From Acorus gramineus (Eukaryota; Streptophyta; Magnoliopsida; Acorales; Acoraceae): a stretch of 64,000 bases of DNA. The position numbers and the translations under genes are program-made. The DNA lies in the NCBI GenBank assembly GCA_030737835.1, contig JAUJYN010000044.1, positions 124,001 through 188,000 on the forward strand, written 5' to 3'. Positions 11,472 through 22,684 of this stretch are shown here, piece after piece (positions within the stretch are counted from its first letter, which is position 1; every line of letters starts with the position of its first letter). The notes beneath the pieces were generated by a model, which saw only the letters and a program-made list of their open reading frames with translations, did not search any database and was not told the DNA's origin.

Positions 11472-12714
11472 CTGCAAGACAGACATTTATACGGTGAGTA
11501 AAATCCACAGACACACTAAAATACCCCAAAATACACTAAAGCAGACAAAACCCACAAACAAACGCCCAACACTCGGGCAAACGTGCATACGACCCGCACG
11601 CATGCTAGCCCGAGCACTCCGGCTCACTCCCGCACCACCGGCAACCATCCGCACGGCCACCCGAGTCCCGGACGCGCCGCCGCGCCTCAGCCAGCGCACC
11701 CAGGCGCCGCCGGGCCCCTGCCCGCCGCCCTGGACCCGCAGCGAGCCACCCGGTGCACCCCGCCCACTACGCCCCGCCGCAGCAGCCCGCGCGCACCCTC
11801 GCGCGCCCCGCGCGCATCACGCGAGCACACCGCACGCCCCGCGAGCCCAGCGCCTCGCCCCGCGTGCACTCCGCGCGCACCGCCATCCGCCTCGCCGCGC
11901 CCCGCGCGCACCCCGCGCGCACCCTGCACGACTCCCCGCACGCACTCCGCGCGCATCATCCGCTCGCACAGCTCTCCGCACCAGCCGCTCGACCAGCACC
12001 CGCGACCAGCTCCCAGCGCTCAGCGCCCAGCACCCGGGACCTTCACCCAGCGCCCACGCGCATGCCCGCGCAACACGCGCCCAGCGCGCCTGGCAGCACG
12101 CGCTCAGCGCGCCTACCAGCCTGCCCGCGCTGCCTGCCTGCACGCGTCGTCGAGTGGCCCGAGCACCGTTCGCCCTGCACGCCCAGCCACTGCCGCCTGA
12201 TGCCCGAGCACCCCCTGCCAGGTGCCTGAGCATGGCCTGCCCAGCCGGCCTGCCCTCCTCGCACAGCCCGCAGCCAGCCTGCACCGCACACCCCCCCTGC
12301 ACCCCCCGAGCGCACGCCCGCGCGCGCACCCGTGCGCATGCGCTCGCGCGCCCGGCAAACTGGTGCACCTGCTCCCAGCCTACCCGGCTAGCCCCGCCAG
12401 CCTGCCCAGCGCGCACGCCCAGCCCTGCTGGCCCCCAGCGCCACCCGAGCACACGCACGCGCGCACGCACGCGCGCACGCACGCGCGCGCCCGCGCCAAC
12501 CGCTGCGCCTGCACCACCCTGCGCTGCTGCCCTGCCCGAGACAGCAGCCTGCCAGCCCGAGCTCCTCTACCACCCACCTCCGACCACCACCACAGCCTCC
12601 GACCACCTCCCACAGCCCTCCGACGGCCACCCACCGCCGCCGACCGCCTCCCAACCACAAATCACACCCTCCTAACATGCATCTAGACATGAAAAAGAGG
12701 GAAAGAAAGCTTAC
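11472..12714 (-). other. Candidate LTR intron 1 with GC-rich body (copy A1)
   Basis: It would run from GTAAGCTTTCTTTCC to CTTGCAG and covers the whole GC- and CpG-rich block of the LTR. Corresponding ends are present in copies at 17664-18869 and 31520-32403. Splicing is inferred from sequence only. Confidence 0.5.
12451..12497. repeat. Alternating CG/CA tract, Z-DNA-prone
   Basis: A run of alternating pyrimidine and purine (CACGCACGCGCG units) lies inside the GC-rich LTR block. A shorter equivalent is at 18592-18622 in the partner LTR, so the tract varies in length between the two copies. Confidence 0.7.
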
Positions 12715-12880
12715 CAAGGGGAGGAAGGGATGTCCGGTTGCTCTCCGCGCACCGAAACCTCTCCCAAAAGGTTTCCACCGCCCGGATCTACCTCCACCAC
12801 CGAAATGGCTCAAATCAGGGAAGAAGAGAGGGGGGACGGCGGGGAAAATCTCACCGGAATTGGGATTTGAAACCACCGGG

Positions 12881-12905
12881 GTGTAGATCGGGACCCGATC
12901 TACAC
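12881..12905. promoter_or_regulatory. 25-bp perfect palindrome in LTR leader
   Basis: GTGTAGATCGGG, a central A, and CCCGATCTACAC pair perfectly. Equivalents are 19036-19060 and 34274-34298 (perfect) and 31329-31353 (one mismatch); a decayed form is near 60880. It lies between the TATA box and the first donor-like site, so it may be an RNA hairpin or a protein-binding site. Confidence 0.7.
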
Positions 12906-13031
12906 TTCCTAGGTTTTAGGTTTTAAGCTTTGAGGGGTCTAAGGGCCTCAAAAGGGAGAAAAATGGAGAAGGGGAGAGAGAGAGCTTGGGGAGGAAGATG
13001 ATGAATAGTGTTTTCAAATTTTAGATCCCAC

Positions 13032-13040
13032 CTTTATATA
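13032..13040 (-). promoter_or_regulatory. LTR TATA box (copy A1)
   Basis: On the minus strand TATATAAAG follows GCTCAC and lies about 130 bases upstream of the leader palindrome. A matching TATATAAG occurs at 19187-19194 in the partner LTR. It is the likely core promoter of the element. Confidence 0.65.
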
Positions 13041-13301
13041 GTGAGCGACTTAAAAACCCGGATACGCCCCGGAACTGTGAAATTTCAGAAACGTTACCGG
13101 AATTCGATGAAATTTTCGTGAGAGGCCTAAAATGGCACCAGGACACCAAATATGCAGTCGGATTTTCAATCGGAGTCCTCTAACTCAGGACGATAGCTAA
13201 CAGTCCAAAAATTAGCGGTTCCGATCGAAAACCGAAAAAAAAAAAAACCGCCAGAACGCTCCAACGGTTACCAGCAGGTTAAAAGTGACACATATATAAC
13301 A

Positions 13302-13313
13302 TTCTTCCCCCTT
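13302..13313 (-). other. Chromovirus polypurine tract (A1 element)
   Basis: The minus strand reads AAGGGGGAAGAA directly before the TGTTATATATG start of the 3' LTR. The same arrangement occurs at 61455-61467. Confidence 0.85.
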
Positions 13314-13339
13314 AGGAAATTTTGTCCTCAAAATATGCA

Positions 13340-13935
13340 AAAACATCTAGGAGGGGAAAAAATGCGGATACGCGTCACACCTGGCATCCTTGAGCTCCCA
13401 AGTGTCCTCGACACCGGAACGGTGCTGCCATCGCACCTCGACTAGCTGGACGGTCTTGGTGCAGAGCCTCCTCACGCGGCGGTCCATGATCTCAATCAAC
13501 TGCTCCACGAATGACTGTCCGGCTCAGAGACGAGCGGCTCGAACGGGACGACGTGAGCAGGATCGCGGACACACCCTTACCCAACTGCGAACCCACCACT
13601 CCAAGACGGAGAGGTAAGAATTGGCGCTGAGGTGAGCCTCCGATAAAACTCCAGGAAGCTCTCCTCGCAAGACGGGGACCACTCGAACCGGACATCCTTC
13701 CAAGTAAGGCGGTTAAGAGGAACAGCTATCTTCGAGAGACCCTCGTCAAGCTTCCTGCAATAACCCGCCAAACTCGGGAAGCTCCGAATCCTAGCAGGGT
13801 TCGACGGTCGACGCCAATAAGACGCGACGAGCGTCTTGCCCGGGTCCACAGATATGCCTTTACCAGAAATCACTCAGCCCAAAAGGCCTTAACCACCAAC
13901 CAAAACTCACACTTGATCTTTCATCCATCTGATGC
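13340..13935 (-). pseudogene. Chromovirus pol remnant: integrase end fused to reverse transcriptase
   Basis: From 13350 to about 13577 the sequence matches the integrase/chromodomain end of the related element (61510-61740). At 13571-13577 it jumps to the reverse transcriptase/RNase H region equivalent to 63395-63740. Both source regions contain CTGCGA at the break (61750 and 63400 areas), so a microhomology deletion of about 1.65 kb is likely. Frames are broken: fragments encode WRRPSNPARIRSF and [16 protein letters not shown]. No catalytic core remains. The piece ends where LTR-like sequence begins. Confidence 0.85.
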
Positions 13936-14600
13936 TTCCACGGTATCCCTTGCCTGAGAAAAGAAACCTCGGGAGGGCACCATGAAATCCCGATATAGGA
14001 TACCCCGACAACCAAACAAGGAACACGAAGTACCCTAGCCCGGGTTTCAATGCTGACCTCACAAGGCCCCTTAATCCAGAAAGGAACACTAGAAGAAAAC
14101 ATCATTTTAAAGAGCACCACTAACCGCACTTGATCACCTACATCTAGATAATCACCCATCGATATCCTTCAACATCCATCTCAAGACCGGACCCAACCTC
14201 CGTGGGAATGGTCGAGCCACGATTGAGTCACGAGGCGACGCGTCTTTGTCTCATCCACACCCTCACTCCCATCAGGAGACATATTGGGACTTTGGGAGAG
14301 ACTTAGACTGCTCTTCACCCCTGGTCCACCGGTAGCCTCTCCCCGCTCCGTAGCTCGCCTGGTCCTCTGACCGGGAGCCTGTCTAACGCCGGGGCTGTAC
14401 TACGCGGATCCGACGAAGGGGAGAGCGATTCCACGCTCGCGACACCATCCATTAATCCATTTCCGGGTTAGCCCCTACCTGACACACTCCCACGATCAGT
14501 ACCCCTCCGACTGCATCGGCGGTACCTACGGATGAGAGCCTCCTGCCAGGACGGCTACAACCCGGCCTCTTTAACTCGAACAACCACACTCATTACCCGC
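13936..14600 (-). repeat. LTR-derived sequence inside the chromovirus internal region
   Basis: About 13960-14110 matches the LTR module with CCCGACAACCAAACAAGGAA and ACCCGGGT-like ends (compare 11035-11115). About 14270-14560 matches the LTR segment with GGTCCACCG, CTCCGTAG and GGATCCAACGAAG-like motifs (compare 10690-10890). It replaces the protease and N-terminal reverse transcriptase sequence expected here, so the internal region was rebuilt by recombination or template switching. Confidence 0.75.
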
Positions 14601-14650
14601 TCATTAAGATAATACACACATGCTTAACAACAACCAACACACATATATAT

Positions 14651-15971
14651 TCATAGGGAGCTAGGGAACAAAACATTACCTCGAACCATGACGCCCGAAA
14701 CCTGCGCCTCCTCAGCCGAAAGCGCTGCAACCCTGCCTTGAGCAAACTGCGGTAGAGGAGCAGGAGCACGCCTCGCCGGCTGCCGCTGCTGAGGTAGCAC
14801 TCGGGGTCGGCCAGCATCAGGGCAATTGTATCTGATATGCCCGATGCGCTGACAATGGAAACAGCGCCGCCTTTCCGGCTGCCTGGACTGGATGGGCACT
14901 GCCGCAATGGGTGCTGGATCCCACCCTGGCACCGCATCTGCTGGAGGAGAGGCAGCCGCTGACTGATCGAAACGGGGCCTCCTCCTCTTGCGCTGCCCCT
15001 GGTCCCGACTCCCGGAAGGACCCTGATCTGCAGAAGGGGTCGGAACCCCTACGATGATCCCGAGGTCTTGCTCGACTGTCTTCGCCCGAGACACCAAGTC
15101 TGAGAACCTTGAGAAAGCCTGGGAGGAGACATGCACCCGAATGGCGCTACAGAGACCAAGCTCGAAACGGCGGCACCGCGCCTCTTCGTCCACCAAAGCT
15201 GGAGCGAATCTGGATAGCCTCGTGAAGCGCGTGGAGTAGTCGGCGACAGACATAGAGCCCTGCGTCAACCGCTCAAACTCCTGCACCACGATCTGCCGCG
15301 CCGAGAACGGGAAGTACTCCTCCAGGAAATACCTCCGGAATCCTGCCCAAGAAAGCTGCTCCACTCCCTCTGGAATGTCCACCACTCGGGTAGCCCACCA
15401 GTCGGCAGCGCTACCCTTCAGCATGAAGGTGGGCAGGAGACTCGCTGGCGATCGGTGCAAAGCATGGTCGAGAAGATCACCTCCACCTCCATCAACCATC
15501 GCTCTGGGGCAAGGGGATCCGCCAACTGGCCATAGAACTCGGGAGGATGGAGCTTCAAAAGGCTGCGAGGCCACTCTGCTGCACCCGCGCTGCAGCCTCT
15601 AGCCCCACCTCCCTCGCCAGGGGATCCTGAACCCTCGCCGCTGGAATCACCACGGGGACTGGGGGTACTTCGGGTACCACAGACGGATCTGCTACCAAGG
15701 GGACCTGTGGAACTGCATCACGGGCCGCCCTCAGCTCCCGGATCTCCCGCGCCTGCTCTACCAACACTCTGGTCTGGGCCTCCAGTGCCTTGATCCGAGT
15801 CTCCACCAAATCCGCTATCCGAGCGAACGCACGTTCCCGTGCGGGAGGCTCCTGCGCCGATCCTGGCCTCACAGCCGTGGACTCTCCAGTAGCATCCTCG
15901 CCTCTAGTAGGTCCGGAAACCTCCAAAGGTCGAGAGGGACCATGTCCGCGCCGTCCTCCACGAGGAGACAT
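14651..15971 (-). pseudogene. Chromovirus Gag, frameshifted
   Basis: The probable start is MSPRGGRRG at 15969-15971, about 100 bases inside the primer site. The Gag core is visible as LHPPEFYGQL, then GSAADWWATR, then FRRYFLEEYFP and EFERLTQGSMSVADYSTRF. A CCHC zinc knuckle CFHCQRIGHIRYNC follows near 14860. The N-terminal part includes a predicted helix with many E, R and A residues. Two frameshifts, near 15560 and 15420, move the core between frames. After the zinc knuckle the frame runs into LTR-derived DNA and stops at 14651, so protease is absent. Gag would have formed the particle shell. Confidence 0.88.
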
Positions 15972-16073
15972 ATCAGCAATCCTAAGAAAACCAGACACTA
16001 GGATCAGAATACTCATATCAAAATCCTAGGACTCATCTCTACGAAAGAAGACCATTGGCTCTGACAGGACCAG

Positions 16074-16085
16074 GCTCTGATACCA
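16074..16085 (-). other. Primer-binding site, initiator tRNA-Met
   Basis: The minus strand reads TGGTATCAGAGC six bases after the GTGACA end of the 5' LTR. It matches the 3' end of plant initiator tRNA-Met and defines the minus orientation. Confidence 0.93.
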
Positions 16086-17627
16086 ACTTTTTGTCACGCC
16101 CCGGGCGTCCCCGGTACGCGGCAAGTGTATATAAAATATCAGAATCTACACAGGAGGTCAATAATATATCATACACAAGCAACCAGAATGACACACAGAC
16201 AACAAAAGCAGGGCTGACATGATATATACACCAAATGCGGAAGCTAAAGACTGAATCTGTAATCAAAACATACTACAGACTCTATACATAATCACATGTC
16301 CTGTGAGAGCCAATATACATACAAAGACATCCAAATACAACACAAACGCGTGCCCAAGCACGGAAAATAATACATACAAGCACAAGGGATGCTGATAGCC
16401 TCTGAAACTCGCGGGACGTGGCGCTACTCCGCTACTGATGAAGTCCCTCGGGGAGCTCCTCCTCCAGATCCGACTCAGATGACACTGAAGAAAATATTAT
16501 GCGAGGGGTGAGCCACACGCTCAGTGAACGGCACAACCCATGCATCACAGATAATATTGACCACAACCAGATATCTTTATAATCCACAATCACATTAACA
16601 AGCCACAAAATGGCAACAATTCCGCAAACTAGTGGGTCGCTTCCGCCAACCCACTACACCCTCACCCTCACCCTCAATGGGTGACATAGGATATTGGGAC
16701 TAACTACACATAACCAGCGGGTCGCTTCCGCCAACCCGCTACACCCTCACCCTCCTCAAGGGGTGACCAAGGATATTGGGACTTACAATCCAGTGGGTCG
16801 CCACATCGCCGGCCCACCATACCCTCACCCTCACCCTCAACAGGTGACCTAGGCTCTTGGGACTGACTAGGCTGTTGGTCACCCTTGGTCCACCGATAGT
16901 CTCTCCTCACTCCGTAGGTCGTTTGGCCACTCCCACATTCAGCACAGTCCTTCTACCAATCAGGAGGCGCCTACTACTGGGAGCCCCTGCACGGGACAAC
17001 CTGTCTAACGCTGAGGTAGTCTCTACACGGATCCAACGAAGGGAACAGAACAGCCTATCCATCGCATATGATCCACTCGGATCCGCAGACAACACATCAT
17101 AACAACTCTAATGTCTTGAATTCCTCAGAACCCACCAGGGCGCATAACTACGATGCGGGGAACATGCATAAGGTTATAACAAGGGTGGAATATCATTGGG
17201 GGAAAGAAACTCGGGAGGGCAGCGTGAGTTCCCGTTATAGGACACCCCGACAACCAAACAAGGAACACGGTGTACCCTAACCCGGGTCTCACCGCTGTCC
17301 TCGCAAGGCCCCTCCCCTATAATATTCACTATAACATGCAATTTAACATTTACTAGCATTTAATTTAATAAATAAACTAGTAGGGCACATGCATCGGTCG
17401 GGCTTCCTAGCATGGTAGGGGACATGGTGCATGGCTCATACCCATATCCTAAGGGTGCAAGTCCCTAACATGCAAAGTCTAGGGTAACATGCATTCTACA
17501 ATTAAATCATGCTCGCATGATATACACATTACAACATGCCAATATACATCCATGGTGCCCCAGGAGAGGTCGGTATACGCCCAAATGCGTATAACACCTC
17601 TCTACTGGGTTGGATTGTCCCACTCAC

Positions 17628-17663
17628 CGATATCCGGGTCGTCGCGCGACCGTCCGTCAAGAT
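17628..17663 (-). other. 36-base microexon-like segment (5' LTR)
   Basis: It starts ATCTTGACGGAC after CTTGCAG and is followed by GTGAGTGGG. Its length equals that in five other LTR copies although the bases differ at several positions. Confidence 0.5.
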
Positions 17664-19186
17664 CTGCAAGACAGACATTTATACGGTGAGTAAAATCCAC
17701 AGACACACTAAAATACCCCAAAATACACTAAAGCAGACAAAACCCACAAACAAACCCCATACTCGGGCAAACGTGCATACGACCCGCACGCACGCTAGCC
17801 CGAGCACTCCGGCTCACTCTCGCACCACCGGCAACCATCCGCACGGCCACCCGAGTCCCGGACGCGCCACCGCACCTCAGCCCACGCACCCAGGCACCGC
17901 CGGGCCCCTGCCGCCGCCCTGGACCCGCAGCCGAGCCACCCGGTGCACCCGCCCACTGCGCCCCGCCGCAGCAGCCCGCGCGCACCCTCGCGCGCCCCGC
18001 GCGCATCACGCGAGCACACCGCACACCCCGCGCGCCCAGCGCCTCGCCCCGCGCGCACCGCCATCCGCCTCGCCGCACCCCGCGCGCACCCTGCACGACT
18101 CCCCGCACGCACTCCGCGCGCATCATCTGCTCGCACAGCTCTCCGCACCAGCCGCTCGACCAGCACCCGCGACCAGCTCCCAGCGCTCAGCGCCCAGCAC
18201 CCGGGACCTTCACCCAGCGCCCACGCGCACGCTCGCGCAACACGTGCCCAGCGCGCCTGCCAGCCTGCCCGCGCTGCCTGCTTGCGCGCGTCGCCGAGTG
18301 GCCCGAGCACCGTTCGCCCAGCACGCCCAGCCACTGCCCGCCTGATGCCCGAGCGACCCCTGCCAGCTGCCTCAGCACGGCCTGCCCTGCCGGCCTGCCC
18401 TGCTCGCACAGCCCGCGGCCAGCCTGCACCGCACACCCCCCCTGCACCCCCCGAGCGCACGCCCGCGCGCGCACCCGTGCGCACGCGCTCGCGCGCCCGG
18501 CAAACTGGTGCACCTGCTCCCAGCCTACCCGGCTAGCCCCGCCAGCCTGCCCAGCGCGCACGCCCAGCCCTGCTGGCCCCCAGCGCCACCCGAGCGCACG
18601 CACGCACGCACGCACGCCCGCGCGCCCGCGCCAACCGCTGCGCCTGCACCACCCTGCGCTGCTGCCTTGCCCGAGACAGCAGCCCGCCAGCCCGAGCTAC
18701 AAGCCTGCCAGCCCGAGCTCCTCTACCAACCACCTCCGACCACCACCACAGCCTCCGACCACCTCCCACAGCCCTCCGACGGCCACCCACCGCCGCCGAC
18801 CGCCTCCCAACCACAAATCTACCCTCCTAACATGCATCTAGACATGAAAAAGAGGGAAAGAAAGCTTACCAAGGGGAGGAAGGGATGTCCGGTTGCTCTC
18901 CGCGCACCGAAACCTTTCCCCAAAGGCTTCCACCGCCCGGATCTACCTCCACCACCGAAATGGCTCAAATCAGGGAAGAAGAGAGGGGGGACGGAGGGGC
19001 AAATCTCGCCGAAATTCGAATTTGAAACCACCGGGGTGTAGATCGGGACCCGATCTACACTTCCTAGGTTTTAGGTTTTAAGCTTTGAGGGGTCTAGGGG
19101 GCTCAAAAGTGAGAAAAATGGGTAAGGGGAGAGAGAGAGCTTGGGGAGGAAGATGATGAATAGTGTTTTCAAAATTAGATCCCACC

Positions 19187-19194
19187 CTTATATA
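19187..19194 (-). promoter_or_regulatory. LTR TATA box (5' LTR)
   Basis: TATATAAG on the minus strand follows CGCTCACTA, as in the partner LTR. In this position it would be the functional promoter of the element. Confidence 0.65.
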
Positions 19195-19456
19195 GTGAGC
19201 GACTTAAAAATCCAGATACGCCCCGGAACTGCGAAATTTCAAGAACATTACCGGAATTCGATGAAATTTTCGTGAGAGGCCTAAAATGGCACCAGGAGAC
19301 CAAATATGCAGTCGGATTTTCAATCGGAGTCCTCTAACTCAGGACGATAGCTAACAGTCCAAAAATAAGCGGTTCCGATCGAAAACCGAAAAAAACGAAA
19401 AACCGCCAGAACGCTCCAACGGTTACCAGCAGGTTAAAAGTGACACATATATAACA

Positions 19457-21830
19457 GTTGAATGGCCAATAGTAATTGCAATTCTTCGTGCTTTGGGATT
19501 TCCTGCAAAATGGATCGCTTGGATTAAAGAATGCATATCTAATGTGCGGATGGCCATTTTATTTAATGGCACTCCCACTGAATGGTTCTCAGTGGCAGGG
19601 GATTGAGACAAGGAGACCCCTGTCCAAATATTTATTTGTCTTGTGGTTAAAGTAATCTCAGCTTGTTTTAAACGGGCACCGGTGGAAGGGCTGATTCGTG
19701 GATAGCAACCAGATGTCCGAATTGCACGGGACCCGACGGCTATGGGGCTCACGCATTTACTCTATGCTGATGACTTGTTGCTGTTTGGAGGTGCAACCCC
19801 TATCTAATGCCAGGCAGTTCAAAAAGTATTATCGGAGGTACGTATCATGACTGGGTTAACAGTTAATTGGACAAAAAGCTCTGTAAATTTTTCTCCATCA
19901 GTTCCGGATCGCTTTAAGAGGTGGATGGCGAGAATTCTCAAAATACGGCAACCTAAATCCAATTGGCGTTACTTAGGAGCGCCATTGGCGGGAAGTAAAA
20001 TTCGTCGGAGTGAGTTGAATCCGATTGTGGATAAAACTCAGAAAAGATTGGAATCATGGAAGAGTATAAGATTGACAATGGCAGGGAGAGTTACTTTGAT
20101 CCGGGCTGTTATTCAGTCATCACAAATGCACCTATTGCACGCCATTGCATTACCAGATTGGGTCACAAAACATGTTGATTTATTAGCTCGTAATTTTCTA
20201 TGGGGGAAGTGGACTTAAGAAGCGACCAGTGGCATTTATTTCTTGGGATAAAGTTACACAGGAAACAGGGAGTAGGGGTCTTGGAGTACGAAGTTTACCC
20301 CAACTAAGAAAGGCTGTTTTGGCAAAGATGGCTTTTCGGATGCTCAACCCAAACTCACTCCTAAATTGGCTTTTACGAGTCAAATATCACTGGAATGGAA
20401 ATGCGTGGGAAGTGCCACATCAAGTAAAGGCATCCAAAATGTTCCGTTCCTTGATTGCCGGTATGAACATCGCTCACCTTCATTTGAGAAGGCTTGACTT
20501 GGACACAGGTTGCATAGATTTGATCCGCGACCCATGGCTTCAATCAGTTCCATTTTTGAGAATTCCAACATTTGTTAATATTGAATATGCCATATCGCAA
20601 TTACATTTATCGGATGTTCGACAAGATGGAGGTTGGAATATCCCAATTCTACAAGATATATTCTGGAATATTGGGTAAACCGAATTCTGAACATTTTCCC
20701 TGTTGCCCAATCTGTATCCCCTCAAGACGGGTGGTTTTGGGAGGATACATAGACTGGGAAATCGACCTTGCGTGAACTATATCAACTACAGAAAGGGGTG
20801 AATCTAGATCCTTATTCTGGGTCATGGAAGCTGTTATGGAAATTTCATGTGCTACCAAAGATGAAGACATTTATTTGGCAGATAATGTGGGATCAACTGG
20901 CAACACGAACATGTCTTGACCGCCTTGGTATCCATATTGATGTGTCATGTCCTTTATGTCATACAAGGGAAGGAAACAATTTTTCATTTGTTTGCAGCAT
21001 GCATGTTCGCAGCACAATGTTGGCGTCAGATTGATACATCTCAAAGACCACTAAGGCCGCGCACAGGAGACAATGGCGGGTACTCCTAATTGTGCTCATA
21101 TGGAATATATGGAAAGCAAGGAATGCTTTGGTGTTCGAGGGGAAATTAATTACGCCGGTGGAAGTGGTTGCTAGAACGCAGTGCTATGTAAAGGAAATAA
21201 TAGATCTAGAGAACTGTAGATCCGATTTCCTATGTCACATTCAGATGTGGTCAATCCCGATGCAGCAAAACTTCAGGTCTGTGGGATATGTTATTACAGA
21301 TGCTAGCATGTGTGTGCGAACACGGGCGGCTAGAGGAGCGTATATGCTTATAGTGGATAATCCATTTCGTGTACGAGCGGCGGGAGTGGAAAGTTGGCCA
21401 TGGGCTTCCACCCTATTAGCGGAGGCAGAGGCCGTTTGCTTTGGTGTTGAACAAGCGAGGTTGTGTGGCTTTACTCACATGTGTCTGTACAGATGCACAG
21501 CTTATAGTCAAGCTATTTTCTTCGACAATGGATGGACCACCAATGCTGCAATCGCTGGTGAGGCATATGCGAGCTCTCCACCAAAATATGTGTATTGGTT
21601 GGGTCAAGGTTGATCGATACCATGTCACTGCAGCTGATCAATTGGCTCGCGAAGCTCGATACAATCAATGGAGACTCCCTCAGTTGAATCTTCAAGCACC
21701 TAAGATACGTAGAATTATAAATACTAGCTTGCCTGCTTTAAGGGCTTGTATAGATTTTGTAAAACACTGTGTACCCAGCCCACTTATAAGGGAATGGGAT
21801 ACTGGTGGTCTATAATGATGTTACTCAATA
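19457..21830 (+). pseudogene. LINE reverse transcriptase, zinc-binding and RNase H regions
   Basis: The frame picks up with EWPIVIAILRALGFP and NGTPTEWFSV. A shifted frame then gives RGLRQGDPC, and the catalytic box YADDLLLFGG follows (about 19770-19800). Downstream come TGLTVNWTKSSVNF and RYLGAPLAGSKI, typical of the thumb of plant L1 reverse transcriptases. A zinc-binding region follows (KFHVLPKMKTFIWQ with CPLCHTREGN, about 20820-20990). Last is an RNase H-like domain (GVESWPWASTLLAEAEA, about 21380-21440), which many plant L1 LINEs carry. At least five stops or frameshifts break it, so it is not functional. The apurinic endonuclease and ORF1 are missing through 5' truncation. Confidence 0.9.
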
Positions 21831-21883
21831 TTTTGATGTATATGCCCTGGTAACAGGGCCTTTCATACTAAAAAAAAGAAAAG

Positions 21884-21901
21884 AAGTGAAGCTACCTAGT
21901 T
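21884..21901. repeat. Right target-site duplication of LINE 1
   Basis: AAGTGAAGCTACCTAGTT directly follows the A-rich tail and matches 2810-2827 at 17 of 18 bases. Beyond it the FAR1-like gene resumes. Confidence 0.92.
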
Positions 21902-22684
21902 TTTTTTTGTACTTTTTTCAAAATATCCCACATGCATAGATGTTGAAATGTATTTGGGAACACTTTATTAATAGCGACTTCCATTCCAGGATCCTGATCA
22001 GTGATGATAGCACCTAGTGGACGTCTAGACATTGCTTCCATGAACTTCTTGAAAAGCTATATAATGACTCTGCTTTCTCATCTTTTATCAATCCACCACC
22101 GAATGTGATTGTTTGACCATGGTGATTGCAACCGGTAAAGGGAGCAAATATTAAGGAATACATATTTGAATCATATGTAGTATCAAATGCAATAACATCT
22201 CCAAAATTATAATATGCCTTTCTTGCAAGCCCATTTGCCCAAAAACAATGAGTCAACTTATTTTTCTCATTCACCTTGTATACATAATAAAATGATTTAT
22301 TCATTTCTTGGATATCTTTCCAATGCTCTAATAATAATTCAACATCATATGCTTTTCTTTGTTTCTTTATGTCCCTCTCGTAATTTTGAGTATCTCTTTC
22401 TATGCAACCAATATTTTGAAAGCCTCCGGAATCAATCTCTAGTACACTCATGACTTGTGACGTACGAATATTTGCTTCATTAAATTTATTGAGCAAAGAT
22501 TTGTGTGTTGAAGTTACCTCTCTATGGGATGGAATTAATTGTGATTTATTCGGACTCACCATTATATGGCTATGTTCTTCAACAAGTTTTATAATGACCC
22601 ACTTTTCATCTTTGTTTTTTTGGGCTCTCAACATAGCATTTCAACTTCTCTTGTTAGACCACATTTTTTCTGTTTAATACCTTC
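21902..22684 (-). pseudogene. FAR1/FHY3-like gene remnant, transposase-core piece
   Basis: The main minus-strand frame (22014-22634) reads DEKWVIIKLVEEHSH, the end of the FAR1 zinc-chelating region. It continues with AFDTTYDSNMYSLIFAPFTG and HGQTITFGGGLI of the MULE-type transposase core. Past a frameshift the sequence continues as AIITDQDPGMEVAINKVFP and MWDILKKVQKKT up to the LINE boundary. Upstream it reads GIKQKKCGLTREVEML to the family B LTR at 22690. FAR1 proteins keep this fold but usually act as transcription factors. Frameshifts show it is dead. It links the pieces at 26564-26733 (N-terminal) and 2016-2809 (C-terminal). Confidence 0.9.

Larger units (their letters stand above)
9887..13301 (-). 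repeat. Family A 3' LTR (copy A1)
   Basis: The plus-strand limits are TGTCACGCC and ATATAACA. In element orientation the order is: U3 with TTTTCGATCGGA, TATA box (13032-13040), 25-bp palindrome (12881-12905), donor-like GGTAAGC (12714), GC-rich block (about 11583-12560), acceptor CTTGCAG, a 36-base segment (11436-11471), donor GTGAGTGGG, a module repeated with GAGGGTGAGGGTG, the GCTCACCCCTC motif with an acceptor (10277), and the terminus. The long reading frames in the GC-rich block are composition artefacts. Confidence 0.92.
9887..19456 (-). mobile_element. Family A Ty3 chromovirus, internally deleted, inserted in LINE 1
   Basis: Two LTRs of 3,415 and 3,365 bp enclose about 2.8 kb of internal DNA. 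A primer site for initiator tRNA-Met lies at 16074-16085 and a polypurine tract at 13302-13313. The host reads GATTCAGTTG on the left and GTTGAATGG on the right. This gives a 4-5 bp duplication, AGTTG, with its first base shared by the LTR end. Long LTRs, tRNA-Met priming and the integrase chromodomain of the related copy at 61503-64000 fit the Tekay/Del group of chromoviruses. Protease, most of reverse transcriptase and most of integrase are missing, so it is non-autonomous. Confidence 0.92.
16092..19456 (-). repeat. Family A 5' LTR (copy of the same element)
   Basis: This 3,365-bp LTR has the same layout as 9887-13301. The two copies differ by small indels and substitutions, including loss of one segment near 16737-16760 and a shorter GC-rich block (about 17770-18800). 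TATA box at 19187-19194, palindrome at 19036-19060, candidate introns 17664-18869 and 16485-17627, and the 36-base segment at 17628-17663 are all present. Confidence 0.92.
2828..21883 (+). mobile_element. 5'-truncated plant L1-type LINE carrying two nested LTR retrotransposons
   Basis: The LINE body consists of 2828-3013, 9791-9886 and 19457-21883. Its reverse transcriptase frame resumes after each interruption, and the 3' end is an A-rich tail (about 21870-21883) followed by the second copy of the 18-bp target duplication. It starts within the reverse transcriptase domain, so it is 5' truncated, as most LINE copies are. The foreign DNA is a copia element (3014-9790) and a chromovirus (9887-19456). 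Stops and frameshifts make it inactive. Confidence 0.92.

Noticed and set aside
11494..12675. Long open frame of 393 codons and many overlapping frames in the GC-rich LTR block
   Set aside because: Proline, alanine and arginine-rich translations appear in nearly all six frames, have no start context, and are not conserved as protein between LTR copies. Low stop frequency in GC-rich DNA explains them. The same applies to 17536-18536, 30067-30883, 31545-32388, 37719-38498 and 59911-60670.
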